This document shows, one piece after another, positions 15,832 through 24,840 of a DNA stretch of 64,000 bases (position 1 is the first letter of the stretch; each line of letters starts with the position of its first letter). Below the pieces are notes generated by a model, which was given only the letters and a program-made list of their open reading frames with translations, was not told the DNA's origin and searched no databases. The stretch lies in the NCBI GenBank assembly GCA_002011075.2, contig MTMA02000006.1:613374-677373 (forward strand). The letters are read 5' to 3'. The position numbers and the translations under genes were made by a program. The stretch comes from Candidatus Scotarchaeum otlingeri (lineage in GTDB: Archaea > Thermoproteota > Nitrososphaeria > Geothermarchaeales > JDFR-13).

Positions 15832-16719
15832 TTACACGAACTCTCCGTATAATTCATCAAAACCTGTTCTCTTAAGCGATGTAATAACTCTATCATCAAT
15901 TTTAAGAGATCCGTCTTCTGTCACTTTCCCAATGACAGCTGCCGGTCTAGGCAATTTGGATATATCCACATTATCATCGGCAACCGCTATCAATGCGCCG
16001 TAACTAGGCATAAAAGATATGTCCCTTTCATAGTTGATAAGTTCTTCATATACTATAAGCTTGCTAGTATCAATTGCTATACCGATTTCCTTGTTTATAC
16101 ACAATTCGTAAAGTGCAGTTGCTATACCTCCTTCACCGACATCGTGAATCAATTTAATCTCTCTAATATTATGTAATGACAATATGTTGTCAAGCGGAGT
16201 TAATTTCCTATAATCTATCTTACTCTCCCCTTCTCCAAATAATTCCCGTAACCATACTGCTTCTAAACCAATTATACCTATCTGTATGACCTTGTCGCCT
16301 ACAGCTAAGGTTCCCTCCTCCCTTATTTTTTCGCCGATACATGTAGATGAGACGAAGGGAGACCTAAATCCTTTATAGAAGCCTGTATGCCCCGCGATAA
16401 TCTCGACGCCATATTTCCCTGCTTCACCGCCGATCCCTTCAGCGATTATCTCAATATCCTTATTTGTGTAGTTAATGGGCATATATATCCCTATCACCAT
16501 GTATCTAGGTATGCCGAATTTGGCGGCTACATCTGATGCCGTATAATGAAACGCGAAGAACCCTAAAGTCTCGATAGGCATCCCTATAGAAGGATCATGC
16601 GATACAATATACTTCTTATCGAATGTAGCTGCGTCTAGAGGTGGCCTTATAGGCTTGGGAAAATGTCTTAAGACATGCACAGTCAATTCTTCCATCGATA
16701 ATTTACCTATCCTCATCAT
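15832..16719 (-). CDS. AIR synthase (PurM/HypE)-like ATP-binding protein
   Basis: The PurM-like superfamily architecture is visible: an N-terminal half with DPSIGMPIETLGFFAFHYTA and SDVAAKFGIP, then GEGGEAGKY-type glycine loops and a C-terminal domain with LIHDVGEGGIATALYELCI. The superfamily includes PurM, SelD, HypE and ThiL, all binding ATP to activate a substrate. Length 295 is close to HypE, but no CODH or hydrogenase maturation gene is adjacent. Its ATG overlaps the TGA stop of the acyl-CoA synthetase by 4 bases, so it is in the same operon. Confidence 0.65.
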   Translation of the reverse strand: MMRIGKLSMEELTVHVLRHFPKPIRPPLDAATFDKKYIVSHDPSIGMPIETLGFFAFHYTASDVAAKFGIPRYMVIGIYMPINYTNKDIEIIAEGIGGEAGKYGVEIIAGHTGFYKGFRSPFVSSTCIGEKIREEGTLAVGDKVIQIGIIGLEAVWLRELFGEGESKIDYRKLTPLDNILSLHNIREIKLIHDVGEGGIATALYELCINKEIGIAIDTSKLIVYEELINYERDISFMPSYGALIAVADDNVDISKLPRPAAVIGKVTEDGSLKIDDRVITSLKRTGFDELYGEFV

Positions 16720-18101
16720 CGATCCCTCTTCTTCTCCAGAAATCTTTTTCTATGTATGAGTGCCTTAACAGATAGAGCAGTGGATCTATGTGATAGAGGG
16801 GTGGGAAGTCTGGGGTCATTATTGAATATACTATAGCAGTTTTCCCTTTCAGGGCCTAGAAATAATGGTATAACTGGTTTATCATAATTATAGTCCTCCA
16901 CAACATCTTTAATAGATTTAGCTACATCAATCGGATCTATAAAACTCGGTGGGACATGCACCGCTATAATTAATCCAACCCAGCTATCTCTCAATAACGT
17001 CTCTATAACGCTATAATATGTTTCCCCTACTCCATTGGCAGTGAGATCTATAGGGTTCACCCTACCCATATAATCAGGTAGAAAACCTAATTTATTTCTT
17101 ATTCTCGTGGGAAGTGGATATAGAGAGATACCCATATCAGATAAATGGTCAGCTAATATAGCCCCAGGTCCACCACTGTTTGTCACGATAACAACATTTT
17201 CATTCATAGGAAGAGGAGCATAGGATAATGCCTCAGCGACATCAATCAACTCATAGTATTCGTCGACCAAGAACCCACCTGACTGATTTAATAAATCGTA
17301 GTATAATCTATAATCACCTGCCAACGAGCCTGTATGACTCATAACAGCACGGATCCCCGCCTCCCCCCTTCCCGCCTTCAAAATTACAATAGGTTTATGG
17401 GGCGAAACTTCGTTGATCACTCTACATAGTTCTCTACCCTCCCCTTCTCTAAGCCCCTCTAGATATAGAACAAAGCATTTTATCCCGGCTTCGTCCTTAA
17501 AATATCGTAATACTTCATATTCTTTAAGATCAACCCGGTTGCCATAGCTTAATAATAGATTTACCCCTAGCTTTTTTCTAGAGATATATTTTATCAATAC
17601 AGCGGTAAATGCCCCGCTTTGAGAGATTATAGCTAAATCACCCTTCGGGACCTCAGGTACGAAACTCGCATATAGATTTGAGGTCCAATTTACTAGTCCT
17701 GCACAATTTGGTCCTATAACCCTGATATTATATTTTGATGCAGATAACCGTAGTTCCTCTTCAAGCTGAACATCACCTATTTCACTGAAACCGGAGCTAT
17801 ATACTATAGCTCCCGCGGTACCTCTACGTCCAAATTCTTCTATAAGCCCAATAGTATCCCTTGCTCGGATTGCTAGAAGCGCCAAATCAATCTTTCCCTC
17901 TATCTCATCCAGAGACCTATAAATCTTTAGGCCCAGAACTTCTCCTCCCTTTGGATTTATGGGGTATATTTTTCCATGGTATCCATTTGATACTAAATTT
18001 TTGATTAGTTCATACCCCACTTTACCCGGTCTAGACGATGCCCCGACAACTGCAATCGACTTAGGGCTGAAAATCCTATCCATAATAATGTTATCTGTCA
18101 T
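16716..18101 (-). CDS. ADP-forming acyl-CoA synthetase, alpha subunit
   Basis: Converts acyl-CoA, ADP and phosphate to acid, CoA and ATP, typical of archaeal energy conservation. The CoA-binding domain is SPKSIAVVGASSRPGKVGYE (residues 10-30), the second domain includes VIGPNCAGLVNW and SQSGAFTAVLIKYIS, and the phosphorylated His lies in MSHTGSLAGDYRLYYDL. The ATP-grasp beta subunit is not encoded here and must be supplied from elsewhere. GGAGGTGA at 18120-18113 (minus) sets the ATG at 18101, which overlaps the end of the glycosyltransferase gene. Confidence 0.85.
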   Translation of the reverse strand: MTDNIIMDRIFSPKSIAVVGASSRPGKVGYELIKNLVSNGYHGKIYPINPKGGEVLGLKIYRSLDEIEGKIDLALLAIRARDTIGLIEEFGRRGTAGAIVYSSGFSEIGDVQLEEELRLSASKYNIRVIGPNCAGLVNWTSNLYASFVPEVPKGDLAIISQSGAFTAVLIKYISRKKLGVNLLLSYGNRVDLKEYEVLRYFKDEAGIKCFVLYLEGLREGEGRELCRVINEVSPHKPIVILKAGRGEAGIRAVMSHTGSLAGDYRLYYDLLNQSGGFLVDEYYELIDVAEALSYAPLPMNENVVIVTNSGGPGAILADHLSDMGISLYPLPTRIRNKLGFLPDYMGRVNPIDLTANGVGETYYSVIETLLRDSWVGLIIAVHVPPSFIDPIDVAKSIKDVVEDYNYDKPVIPLFLGPERENCYSIFNNDPRLPTPLSHRSTALSVKALIHRKRFLEKKRDR

Positions 18102-19260
18102 AGTATAATGAATCACCTCCTAAAATATATCTATCTCTCCACCTTATTGCTTTACCCATATAGCTTCTTACCCATGCATTTAATATACTTATTATTAGCA
18201 AAAAGATGCCTAGAGGGTATAGGAATACATAAAGCGGATTATAATTTAGTATCTCTTTGGTATCATATATATGATAAAGAGATACAGATATATAGGATAA
18301 TATGCCTATAAACAAACTTAATGGATTGTCTCTTAATATTCCAGAGAGGACTATGAATATAGGTGTATAATATGCCAATATTAGAATAAATAGGTTTTTC
18401 AGAGCTCGAATGAAATTCCTTTCTACACTTGAATAAACAATTCTTGATAAGCTAGATATAATGTCATTGATCTTGTCATACCAGAATGAGTATATCCACT
18501 TATGTCCTCTATACATTCTAACTTTTAACCCGATTCTACGCGCCCTTCTAGCTAATTCCACGTCGTCAAGAAGCTTATTTTTAACCGCTTTATGAGTACC
18601 TGTCTCGATATAAGCTTTTCTTTTCCATACTATCAGACTTCCAAATAACCATGTATCACTCTCATCCCTATTTATCTTATCAAATCGATATACTGCTCTA
18701 GTTATCCCGCTAAGTATAATCTGAACAGTCTTTCCACTTATACTTTTCGAGATTATGGTGGGAGCGGGTGACATGACATCTATATCGTCCTTTAGCATAG
18801 AATCGACAATTTTGGAGAGTGCATATGATGAAATCAGAGTATCTGCATCTAGAAAAACTATATATTCCCCTACACTATTGATGAATCCCCTATAACACGC
18901 ATATTGTTTTCCTAACCAATCAGCTGGCTTATTATCTATATGAATATACCTGAAATTCGGTCTTTCTATATATTCTTTAATGATATCCTGTGTATCATCA
19001 TCCGAATCATCATCCACTAGAATGACCTCATAACGACCTTTATATGACTGACTGAATACACCTCTAAGCGTCTCCCCCAGATAATTACCCATATTCCGGG
19101 AGGGAATAATTATCGATATATTAGGGACCCCATCATCACTTTCATAGTCCTTAATATGGGGAACTCCCTCAAATTTCCTAAGCGTATATAAATCTAGGAA
19201 TATCGATATCAATATCCATATTATCCCTATTGTTACTGTGGTAATATTTGCGATGTCCAT
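18091..19260 (-). CDS. Membrane family 2 glycosyltransferase
   Basis: The N-terminal helix (about 7-25) is followed by a GT-A domain: PNISIIIPSRNMGNYLGETL, VILVDDDSDDDT (DDD), VFLDADTLI (DxD-like) and LLDDVELARRARRIGLKV (acceptor/base region), then four C-terminal TM helices (270-390). The ending KAIRWRDRYI is a terminal Trp-Arg motif of membrane GT2 enzymes acting on lipid acceptors. Upstream gene of the acyl-CoA synthetase unit. Alternate start TTG at 19269. Confidence 0.8.
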   Translation of the reverse strand: MDIANITTVTIGIIWILISIFLDLYTLRKFEGVPHIKDYESDDGVPNISIIIPSRNMGNYLGETLRGVFSQSYKGRYEVILVDDDSDDDTQDIIKEYIERPNFRYIHIDNKPADWLGKQYACYRGFINSVGEYIVFLDADTLISSYALSKIVDSMLKDDIDVMSPAPTIISKSISGKTVQIILSGITRAVYRFDKINRDESDTWLFGSLIVWKRKAYIETGTHKAVKNKLLDDVELARRARRIGLKVRMYRGHKWIYSFWYDKINDIISSLSRIVYSSVERNFIRALKNLFILILAYYTPIFIVLSGILRDNPLSLFIGILSYISVSLYHIYDTKEILNYNPLYVFLYPLGIFLLIISILNAWVRSYMGKAIRWRDRYILGGDSLYYDR

Positions 19261-19399
19261 GGGACCCAATAAAATCCATCTAAATTCTCTATACTAAAAA
19301 GATTTTACTATATAATACCTACATATGGTATTTTCCATAATGGTGTCAATAAAAAATATTTTATCTCACCGATAAAGTTTAATTGAACGGGGGTAGTTG

Positions 19400-20524
19400 A
19401 TGCTATTCAAGTATATTGAGAGGATCCGTGACAATGTATTAGATGTAAATACTTCACTCCTTGAGAAACTCTATGAATCGATAAGGAATGCTGATTGTAT
19501 AATCCCATACGGCTCAGGTAGGTCATATTCAAGTATCAAAATCCCATTTAGCCAATTAGCAAAATTTGATTATAGTAAGCTTATTCTAACACCTGAGGAC
19601 CCGGGTTTTCCTGGTAACAATATGTATGATGCAGCATCGAAGCTGGAATCGCGTTTTAATAAGATTCTTTTGATTATTAATTCTGGAAGTGGGAAGTCGG
19701 AGGAACCATTAAATGTTGCTGAGGACCTCGCTCGGTATATTGATGAAAAAAATACGGATAAATTTATGATAGTCGGGATAACTAGCAGTCCACGTTCACC
19801 CATAGGAGAATTAACTAAAGATTATGGTTTTAGGATATATTTGAAGGGACGGCCTAGGGGGGTTGAGCCTACTGATTATATGACGACTGGTATAATGGGA
19901 GATACCTTTGAATTAGGCAGCCTTCTTTTGCTTCAAGGTATTATTAAAGCGATGTATCTAAACCGTAAGAAAGATCTAACTAAGCTATATGTTGAATATT
20001 TTGATAATATCGATAAACTAATCGATATCCATGTCGAATCCACTTTATATGAAGAATTGGTTGATCAAATGGCGGGAAGAACCAATATATATGTAGGCGG
20101 GCGCGGTAGCGCTGATGAAGTTGCAGAAATGACAGTTATACGGTTGTTTCATGTTAAGTATGCGATAGGCGATCATGTCTACCAGGCTAGGGGAGCCAAT
20201 ACCCCTCGACCTAGACCGGGAGATATCGGTATTTTCATCTCATATTCAGGTGAGACTCCCGCTGTTATTAGGTGGGCACGGGTAATGCGTGGGGAAAAAT
20301 GTTATGTATATTCAATAGTAGGCAATAGCCGCTCGAGATTGGCTCAAAATAGCAATAGCTACCTCCCTATAGAGATCGAGGACTCCAATGGGCCTAGAGA
20401 TTTCTATATGTATGCCTCCTATATTCTGAGTCCCTTACCTATAAAATTGATCGGAAGGCTTAGTGATACAGGATTAACTTTGCCTGAGAGATTACTCAGT
20501 TATTATCACTCGACAGTAGAATAA
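19400..20524 (+). CDS. Tandem SIS-domain sugar-phosphate isomerase-like protein
   Basis: Two SIS (sugar isomerase) domains in tandem: ADCIIPYGSGRSYSSIKIPF with SGSGKSEEPLNVAED (domain 1, about 30-160) and TNIYVGGRGSADEVAEMTVI with FISYSGETPAVIRWA (domain 2, about 225-345). The SGxG(x)Sx(E/D) and SYSGET loops bind sugar phosphate. Similar architectures act in hexulose-6-phosphate isomerisation or hexosamine metabolism. It is followed 56 bases later by a GalT-like gene, so a role in nucleotide-sugar supply is possible. The ATG at 19400 is used rather than TTG at 19397. Confidence 0.72.
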   Translation: MLFKYIERIRDNVLDVNTSLLEKLYESIRNADCIIPYGSGRSYSSIKIPFSQLAKFDYSKLILTPEDPGFPGNNMYDAASKLESRFNKILLIINSGSGKSEEPLNVAEDLARYIDEKNTDKFMIVGITSSPRSPIGELTKDYGFRIYLKGRPRGVEPTDYMTTGIMGDTFELGSLLLLQGIIKAMYLNRKKDLTKLYVEYFDNIDKLIDIHVESTLYEELVDQMAGRTNIYVGGRGSADEVAEMTVIRLFHVKYAIGDHVYQARGANTPRPRPGDIGIFISYSGETPAVIRWARVMRGEKCYVYSIVGNSRSRLAQNSNSYLPIEIEDSNGPRDFYMYASYILSPLPIKLIGRLSDTGLTLPERLLSYYHSTVE

Positions 20525-20580
20525 TAAGTCACACTCTCTATTTATCCATAGCAACTATTAATTATTATTAGGTGATAATA

Positions 20581-21630
20581 TTGACGATTGAATTTTCAAA
20601 GACAATTAGGAAAGTAGCGATCCTCAACCCCATGACCGGGTTCAAAAGAGATGAGTGGGAAATAGAATTCCGATCTGATCCTCTAACAGGTAGAAACACA
20701 ACGGTTATACCTAAATTACGCGATTACTGGCTTAGATTTGTTAAAAGTGATTATGAGCAACTCAGGTCACTGGTGGTAGAGTCTAGCAAAAAATGTCCAT
20801 TTTGCCCCGATAATGCTCTTACCCGAACTCCAAAGTTCCTTGAAGAGGAGTTCGAAGAGGGAAGATTGACTGAAGGTGAAGCCGTCGCTTTTCCCAATTT
20901 AATAGGTCATGCGGATAGAAGCGCCGTTGTTGTGCTATCTAGGAGTCATTATCTCCCATTATCCAAATTCGATGTTAATTTATTATTCAATGGGCTAAAA
21001 CTAGGAATCAAGATTCTGAAGAGATGGTCAGAGATATATGAACATATTGATTTTGGATTACTAATCTTCAATTATTTGCCGCCAGCGGGATCCACTATTA
21101 TCCATCCCCATATGCAAGTATTGGGTAGGGATAGACCAGTGACATTACAAAAGTTACTCATTGAATCGAGCTTTGAATATACATGGAGAAATGGATCATC
21201 CTATTGGAGGGATTTAATTAATACAGAGAGAGAATTGAATGAGCGGTATCTCAATGAAAAGGACGGTATAGTGTGGATCGTACCCTACGCTCCAACACGT
21301 GGGATTATGGAGGTACATGGGATAGCATATGAACCCCTAGGTATATTTGAATTGGATGATAAGCATATATTAGCCATAGCTGATGGCATGAGTAAGATAT
21401 TACTTTTCTATGAAAATATGGGTGTATCAAGCTTTAATGCAGCTATTATACCTGGACCGCTACGATCAAAATTAGATTATTATCACATTAATATCCGCGT
21501 TATAGCTCGACCGGGCATATCTCGCCTAAGCTTTACTGATTCTTGGTGCCTCCCTTATTTACTATGGGATGGGGAAGCTATAGAGGAACCAGAATCGTTA
21601 GCTAGCGAATTAAAAAACTACTTTGGATAA
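20581..21630 (+). CDS. galT: Galactose-1-phosphate uridylyltransferase-like (GalT/HIT-fold)
   Basis: The GalT signature is IIHPHMQVLG (HxHxQ, with the first active-site His near residue 178), within the HIT fold, plus a zinc pair KKCPFCPDN near residue 75. Reaction by family: transfer of UMP between UDP-glucose and galactose-1-phosphate through a uridylyl-His intermediate; related enzymes act on other NDP-sugars. GGTGAT at 20571-20576 supports the TTG at 20581 as start, although the frame opens with GTG at 20572. Upstream neighbour is a tandem-SIS protein. Confidence 0.78.
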   Translation: MTIEFSKTIRKVAILNPMTGFKRDEWEIEFRSDPLTGRNTTVIPKLRDYWLRFVKSDYEQLRSLVVESSKKCPFCPDNALTRTPKFLEEEFEEGRLTEGEAVAFPNLIGHADRSAVVVLSRSHYLPLSKFDVNLLFNGLKLGIKILKRWSEIYEHIDFGLLIFNYLPPAGSTIIHPHMQVLGRDRPVTLQKLLIESSFEYTWRNGSSYWRDLINTERELNERYLNEKDGIVWIVPYAPTRGIMEVHGIAYEPLGIFELDDKHILAIADGMSKILLFYENMGVSSFNAAIIPGPLRSKLDYYHINIRVIARPGISRLSFTDSWCLPYLLWDGEAIEEPESLASELKNYFG

Positions 21631-21670
21631 ATTTTTCCACTAAATAAATAAATTAGAAAGGGGAAGCCCG

Positions 21671-22030
21671 CTATACCTTGTCTTTAATATCAAATTGGAT
21701 ATCTCCATATTCCTTTGTTTTAGTTTTAAATTCTACCTTATGAGTACCCGGCTCTAATTTTACCCCCGAGACTTTTATGAGGACCTCTGTTTTTACCTTA
21801 AATGGTAATGGATTATCACTCGTTACCTCTGCACTACTGACCTCACCATCTGGAGAGACCAAATGTATATTTTCTAAAGGTACATCATTATTATCAACCT
21901 TTATTTCTATTGGCGATATAATTGTTGCGTCAGCAAGAACATTCTTCATCTTAACCTCAAAGCCGTCTTCTGATGACGTTAGACTACCCTTTACATAGAG
22001 CTTTTTTAGAATGAACTTAGGTATTTTCAA
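21671..22030 (-). CDS. Conserved small beta-rich protein of unknown function
   Basis: A 119-residue protein beginning MKIPKFILKKLYVKGSLTSS, followed by alternating strands and a C-terminal LEPGTHKVEFKTKTKEYGDI. No Cys and no catalytic motif; a compact beta-sandwich with a Pro/Gly-rich turn is likely. Some archaeal homologues are misnamed hydroxymethylglutaryl-CoA reductase in databases, which I would not adopt. It stands alone on the minus strand between galT and the PRTase-like gene. Confidence 0.6.
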   Translation of the reverse strand: MKIPKFILKKLYVKGSLTSSEDGFEVKMKNVLADATIISPIEIKVDNNDVPLENIHLVSPDGEVSSAEVTSDNPLPFKVKTEVLIKVSGVKLEPGTHKVEFKTKTKEYGDIQFDIKDKV

Positions 22031-22185
22031 TTTAATCCCAAATAAATAGAAATTGATTATTAACTATAAAAATCGTATGCATCAAGCAAATAAAGATAAT
22101 TATATAGTATAATGCCTTACATATAGGCGGCTAATGGAAATTGAAAATTTCTTTATTGGCTATGAAGTAACCTATAAATACACAA

Positions 22186-23160
22186 TTATATCTTAATATC
22201 CTCCATGGAGAGTAATATACCTACATCTAGGTTTGTAATATTAATGTCCCTGCCCTCTAGAGCAAGTCTTCTTCTATATTCTTCGGCCAAGTTCTTTTCC
22301 AATTCAATTAGAGAAGAGACGGTTAGTGCTCTATCTAAACCTTCTAATAGCAATTTTCTAGCCGTCAGCTTCGTATCTTCATCATTAGAGTTTTTCCCAA
22401 TTTCCCAAATTTGAATAAGCCTCTCGGCTAAGTACTTATCAATATATTTATTGCTATAGGTAAAGTCGCCTATTACACATAGTTTACTCGCTATTTCCCA
22501 GCCTAGATTATTTGTAGCTTTATTCCATAATTCTTCAGGTATATAACTAGGTTTGTCTCCGAGAGTCATATCGGTCATATTGCTTCCTAAGCCTAGGAGT
22601 CCGCCGTATGCATAGAACATGAAATCAATGTTCTTCTCCGAAAGTCTATTTTTAATTCTTTCCATCCCCTTTAAAGTTACTATTCCCCCTATAATCATGA
22701 TGTAGTCATCGTTGAAAATATCGATAAACCTATTCAGAAAAGTAGTCATAGTGCTACCTGACGCTATCGTATCTATTACGATTACATAGTCAAATTTATC
22801 TTCTCCGTCATATAGCTTTAAATCCTCTACAATCTTTGTTGATATATCATTCGGATTATATTCAAACCTAGATTTAATATCGATTTCTCCAAGTTTAATA
22901 TTCTTCACATGTTTCTTCAGTTCTTCATAGATATAGTAATATCTTCCTCCCTCCAAGATTCTAATAATTAGACAATGAGATTTTCTGAGATCATCAAGTC
23001 TACCCAATAAATCCTTAATTAAGACCTTGGCAGTCTCAGATAATATTCTCTGTTGCTCTTCTCCGTAGATATATGGGTTAGATAGCTTCTCAATGATGGG
23101 GTCGTTGAGAATAATGAAGGTCTTATCCCAATAAGGATATTCTATGACGCCACTCGACAA
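22186..23160 (-). CDS. Uracil-phosphoribosyltransferase-like PRTase
   Basis: The PRPP-binding loop is clear: VIVIDTIASGSTMTTFL, in which Asp130 and the ASGST turn match the UPRTase D-P-x-x-A-T-G-x-S loop. IIRILEGGRYYYIYEELK (about 66-83) matches the PILRAGL region. About 120 extra residues at the C-terminus (after 200) are absent from standard UPRTases and are helical with many charged residues. It may be a nucleobase-salvage or regulatory PRTase. The start is a TTG, with no strong ribosome binding site seen. Confidence 0.55.
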   Translation of the reverse strand: MSSGVIEYPYWDKTFIILNDPIIEKLSNPYIYGEEQQRILSETAKVLIKDLLGRLDDLRKSHCLIIRILEGGRYYYIYEELKKHVKNIKLGEIDIKSRFEYNPNDISTKIVEDLKLYDGEDKFDYVIVIDTIASGSTMTTFLNRFIDIFNDDYIMIIGGIVTLKGMERIKNRLSEKNIDFMFYAYGGLLGLGSNMTDMTLGDKPSYIPEELWNKATNNLGWEIASKLCVIGDFTYSNKYIDKYLAERLIQIWEIGKNSNDEDTKLTARKLLLEGLDRALTVSSLIELEKNLAEEYRRRLALEGRDINITNLDVGILLSMEDIKI

Positions 23161-23330
23161 GCTTAAACCCGCAAAATATATGAAGTCCCGACTATATATA
23201 AATATTTATTCATAAATATGGCATATCTATACTATAAATCATATAATTAATCACTATATAATCAATTCATGTGGCTAGATAAATATATAATTTTTTTAGT
23301 TCATCAACCTTTTTACTTCATTGGATTAGG

Positions 23331-23537
23331 ATGCCAAAAATCTTCATAGAGAAAGAATATTGTAAGGCATGTAAGATATGCATTGAATTTTGTCCAGTTA
23401 ATATATTGTACCTAAGCGACTCTGTAAATTCGAAGGGTTACAATATTGTTGAGGTTAAAGATGAATCGAAGTGCATTTTATGTTATAATTGTGAAAGATA
23501 TTGTCCAGAGTTCGCTATTAGATTAGAGGATAAATAG
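23331..23537 (+). CDS. korD: 2-oxoacid:ferredoxin oxidoreductase delta subunit (ferredoxin)
   Basis: A 68-residue dicluster ferredoxin with CKACKICIEFCP and CILCYNCERYCP, two CxxCxxCxxxCP motifs, the delta-type subunit that relays electrons from the thiamine cofactor. It is convergent with korC, korB and korA on the minus strand: the stop codons are separated by only about 5 bases. If it belongs to the same enzyme it is transcribed separately, which is unusual. It could instead be an independent ferredoxin. Confidence 0.75.
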   Translation: MPKIFIEKEYCKACKICIEFCPVNILYLSDSVNSKGYNIVEVKDESKCILCYNCERYCPEFAIRLEDK

Positions 23538-23556
23538 TTATATTATAGTTTATAAC
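23537..23556. terminator. Convergent-gene hairpin between korD and korC
   Basis: GTTATA at 23537-23542 and TATAAC at 23551-23556 form an inverted repeat with an 8-base loop, exactly between two convergent stops. It could act in both directions. The stem is AT-only and short, so this is weak. Confidence 0.22.
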
Positions 23557-24040
23557 CTTCCTTTACTGCTCTAATATTAATTTCTCTATTTCTCTTATAA
23601 TCTCTTATGGCACTGAGTAGAGCTTCGAGCCTGATTCCACATTTATTAGCTAAATATCCAAGAGCTACCATGTTAAGAGGTAAGTCTCTGGAATAGGCAG
23701 TCTTATGAAGAGGTACACTCACAATATTTTTATGGGGATATAGCTCACCTAATAGTTCTTCATCTACAATAATTAATTCTAATGTTTCTATATGGTCCCT
23801 TATTGACGATATACCTAGTTTATGAAGTATCAATGCAATATCCAATTTTTCTGAATATGGAGAGGTAATTGGTGTTTCATCATATGTTATGTCGGAATAT
23901 ATTCTTCCTCCCCTAACCTCAGCTCCATAGGAATGATGGACTGCAGCGTATAACCCCAGTTGCGTAACGGCTTCTCCAAATATATGCGCCGAATATCTTA
24001 TCCCTTGCCCGCCCATTCCAGCGATTCTAATTTTTTTCAT
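23543..24040 (-). CDS. korC: 2-oxoacid:ferredoxin oxidoreductase gamma subunit
   Basis: The 165-residue protein begins MKKIRIAGMGGQGIRYSAHI, the glycine-rich GMGGQG motif of the gamma domain, and continues with the conserved YGAEVRGGR segment (about residue 40). Its ATG overlaps the stop of korB by 4 bases, so it is translated as part of the korA-korB-korC operon. Confidence 0.88.
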   Translation of the reverse strand: MKKIRIAGMGGQGIRYSAHIFGEAVTQLGLYAAVHHSYGAEVRGGRIYSDITYDETPITSPYSEKLDIALILHKLGISSIRDHIETLELIIVDEELLGELYPHKNIVSVPLHKTAYSRDLPLNMVALGYLANKCGIRLEALLSAIRDYKRNREINIRAVKEGYKL

Positions 24041-24840
24041 TCTCTTCCAGCCTCCATTCTATCTAGATAACCTGGATTTCTTCTATCGGCATATTTCCCA
24101 ACTACTATTTTTCCCCTAAATAAAGCGGTAAGGGTATCATCTACTTTTTCTAATGGTATAGATCTCTTTAGAATCTGCTTTATATGTTCGCCGGCAGTGA
24201 GTCCTTGTCGGCTAGAAACACGTGCTGTACATTGAGCTATAACCTCAATAAAACGAAATCCATCTATAGTTATCGCCTCTTTGAATGAATTCTTTAGTTG
24301 CATGTAATGTCCTACGCTCCATCTTGCTACATAATTAGCCCCACATCCCTTTATGATTTCACATGTATCCAGAGGAGGCTCAATATTTCCCTTAGGCGTG
24401 GTGGGAGTAACCATGGATATCGGTGTAGTAGGAGATACCTGACCACCGGTCATCCCATAGACCATATTATTTACCATTATAACCAAGATATCCATATTTC
24501 TACGGGCAGCATGAACAAGGTGATTACCCCCTATCCCAGCGATATCGCCATCGCCTCCTATTACAACTACATTCAACTCTGGCCTAACAAGTTTGATTCC
24601 TGTCGCCACGGGTAAGGCTCTGCCATGCAAAACATGGATAGAATCAGCTTTTATATATGGGCTGGGTATCCATGCAGCGCATCCTATACCGCTTACAAAT
24701 ACAAAATCCCTTAGACTATCGATTCCCAGTTCATCTAGGGCATGAAAAAATGCTTTGGCTACTATTCCATTGCCACATCCCGGGCAGAAAATCGTTGGCA
24801 AAGCTTCTTTCCTTAAATATTTAAGTAATGGGTGCCTCAA
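24037..24840 (-). CDS. korB: 2-oxoacid:ferredoxin oxidoreductase beta subunit (TPP-binding)
   Basis: Oxidative decarboxylation of a 2-oxoacid (2-oxoglutarate or similar) with ferredoxin and CoA. Thiamine diphosphate-binding region is VVIGGDGDIAGIGGNHLV (GDGD) with NNMVYGMTGGQ about 28 residues later. TIFCPGCGNGIVAKAF (about residues 17-32) is the family start. The TTG start overlaps the korA stop (TTGA). KorB, not PorB, is suggested by the separate alpha/beta/gamma/delta organisation and the sequence around GCGNG. Confidence 0.9.
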   Translation of the reverse strand: MRHPLLKYLRKEALPTIFCPGCGNGIVAKAFFHALDELGIDSLRDFVFVSGIGCAAWIPSPYIKADSIHVLHGRALPVATGIKLVRPELNVVVIGGDGDIAGIGGNHLVHAARRNMDILVIMVNNMVYGMTGGQVSPTTPISMVTPTTPKGNIEPPLDTCEIIKGCGANYVARWSVGHYMQLKNSFKEAITIDGFRFIEVIAQCTARVSSRQGLTAGEHIKQILKRSIPLEKVDDTLTALFRGKIVVGKYADRRNPGYLDRMEAGRE

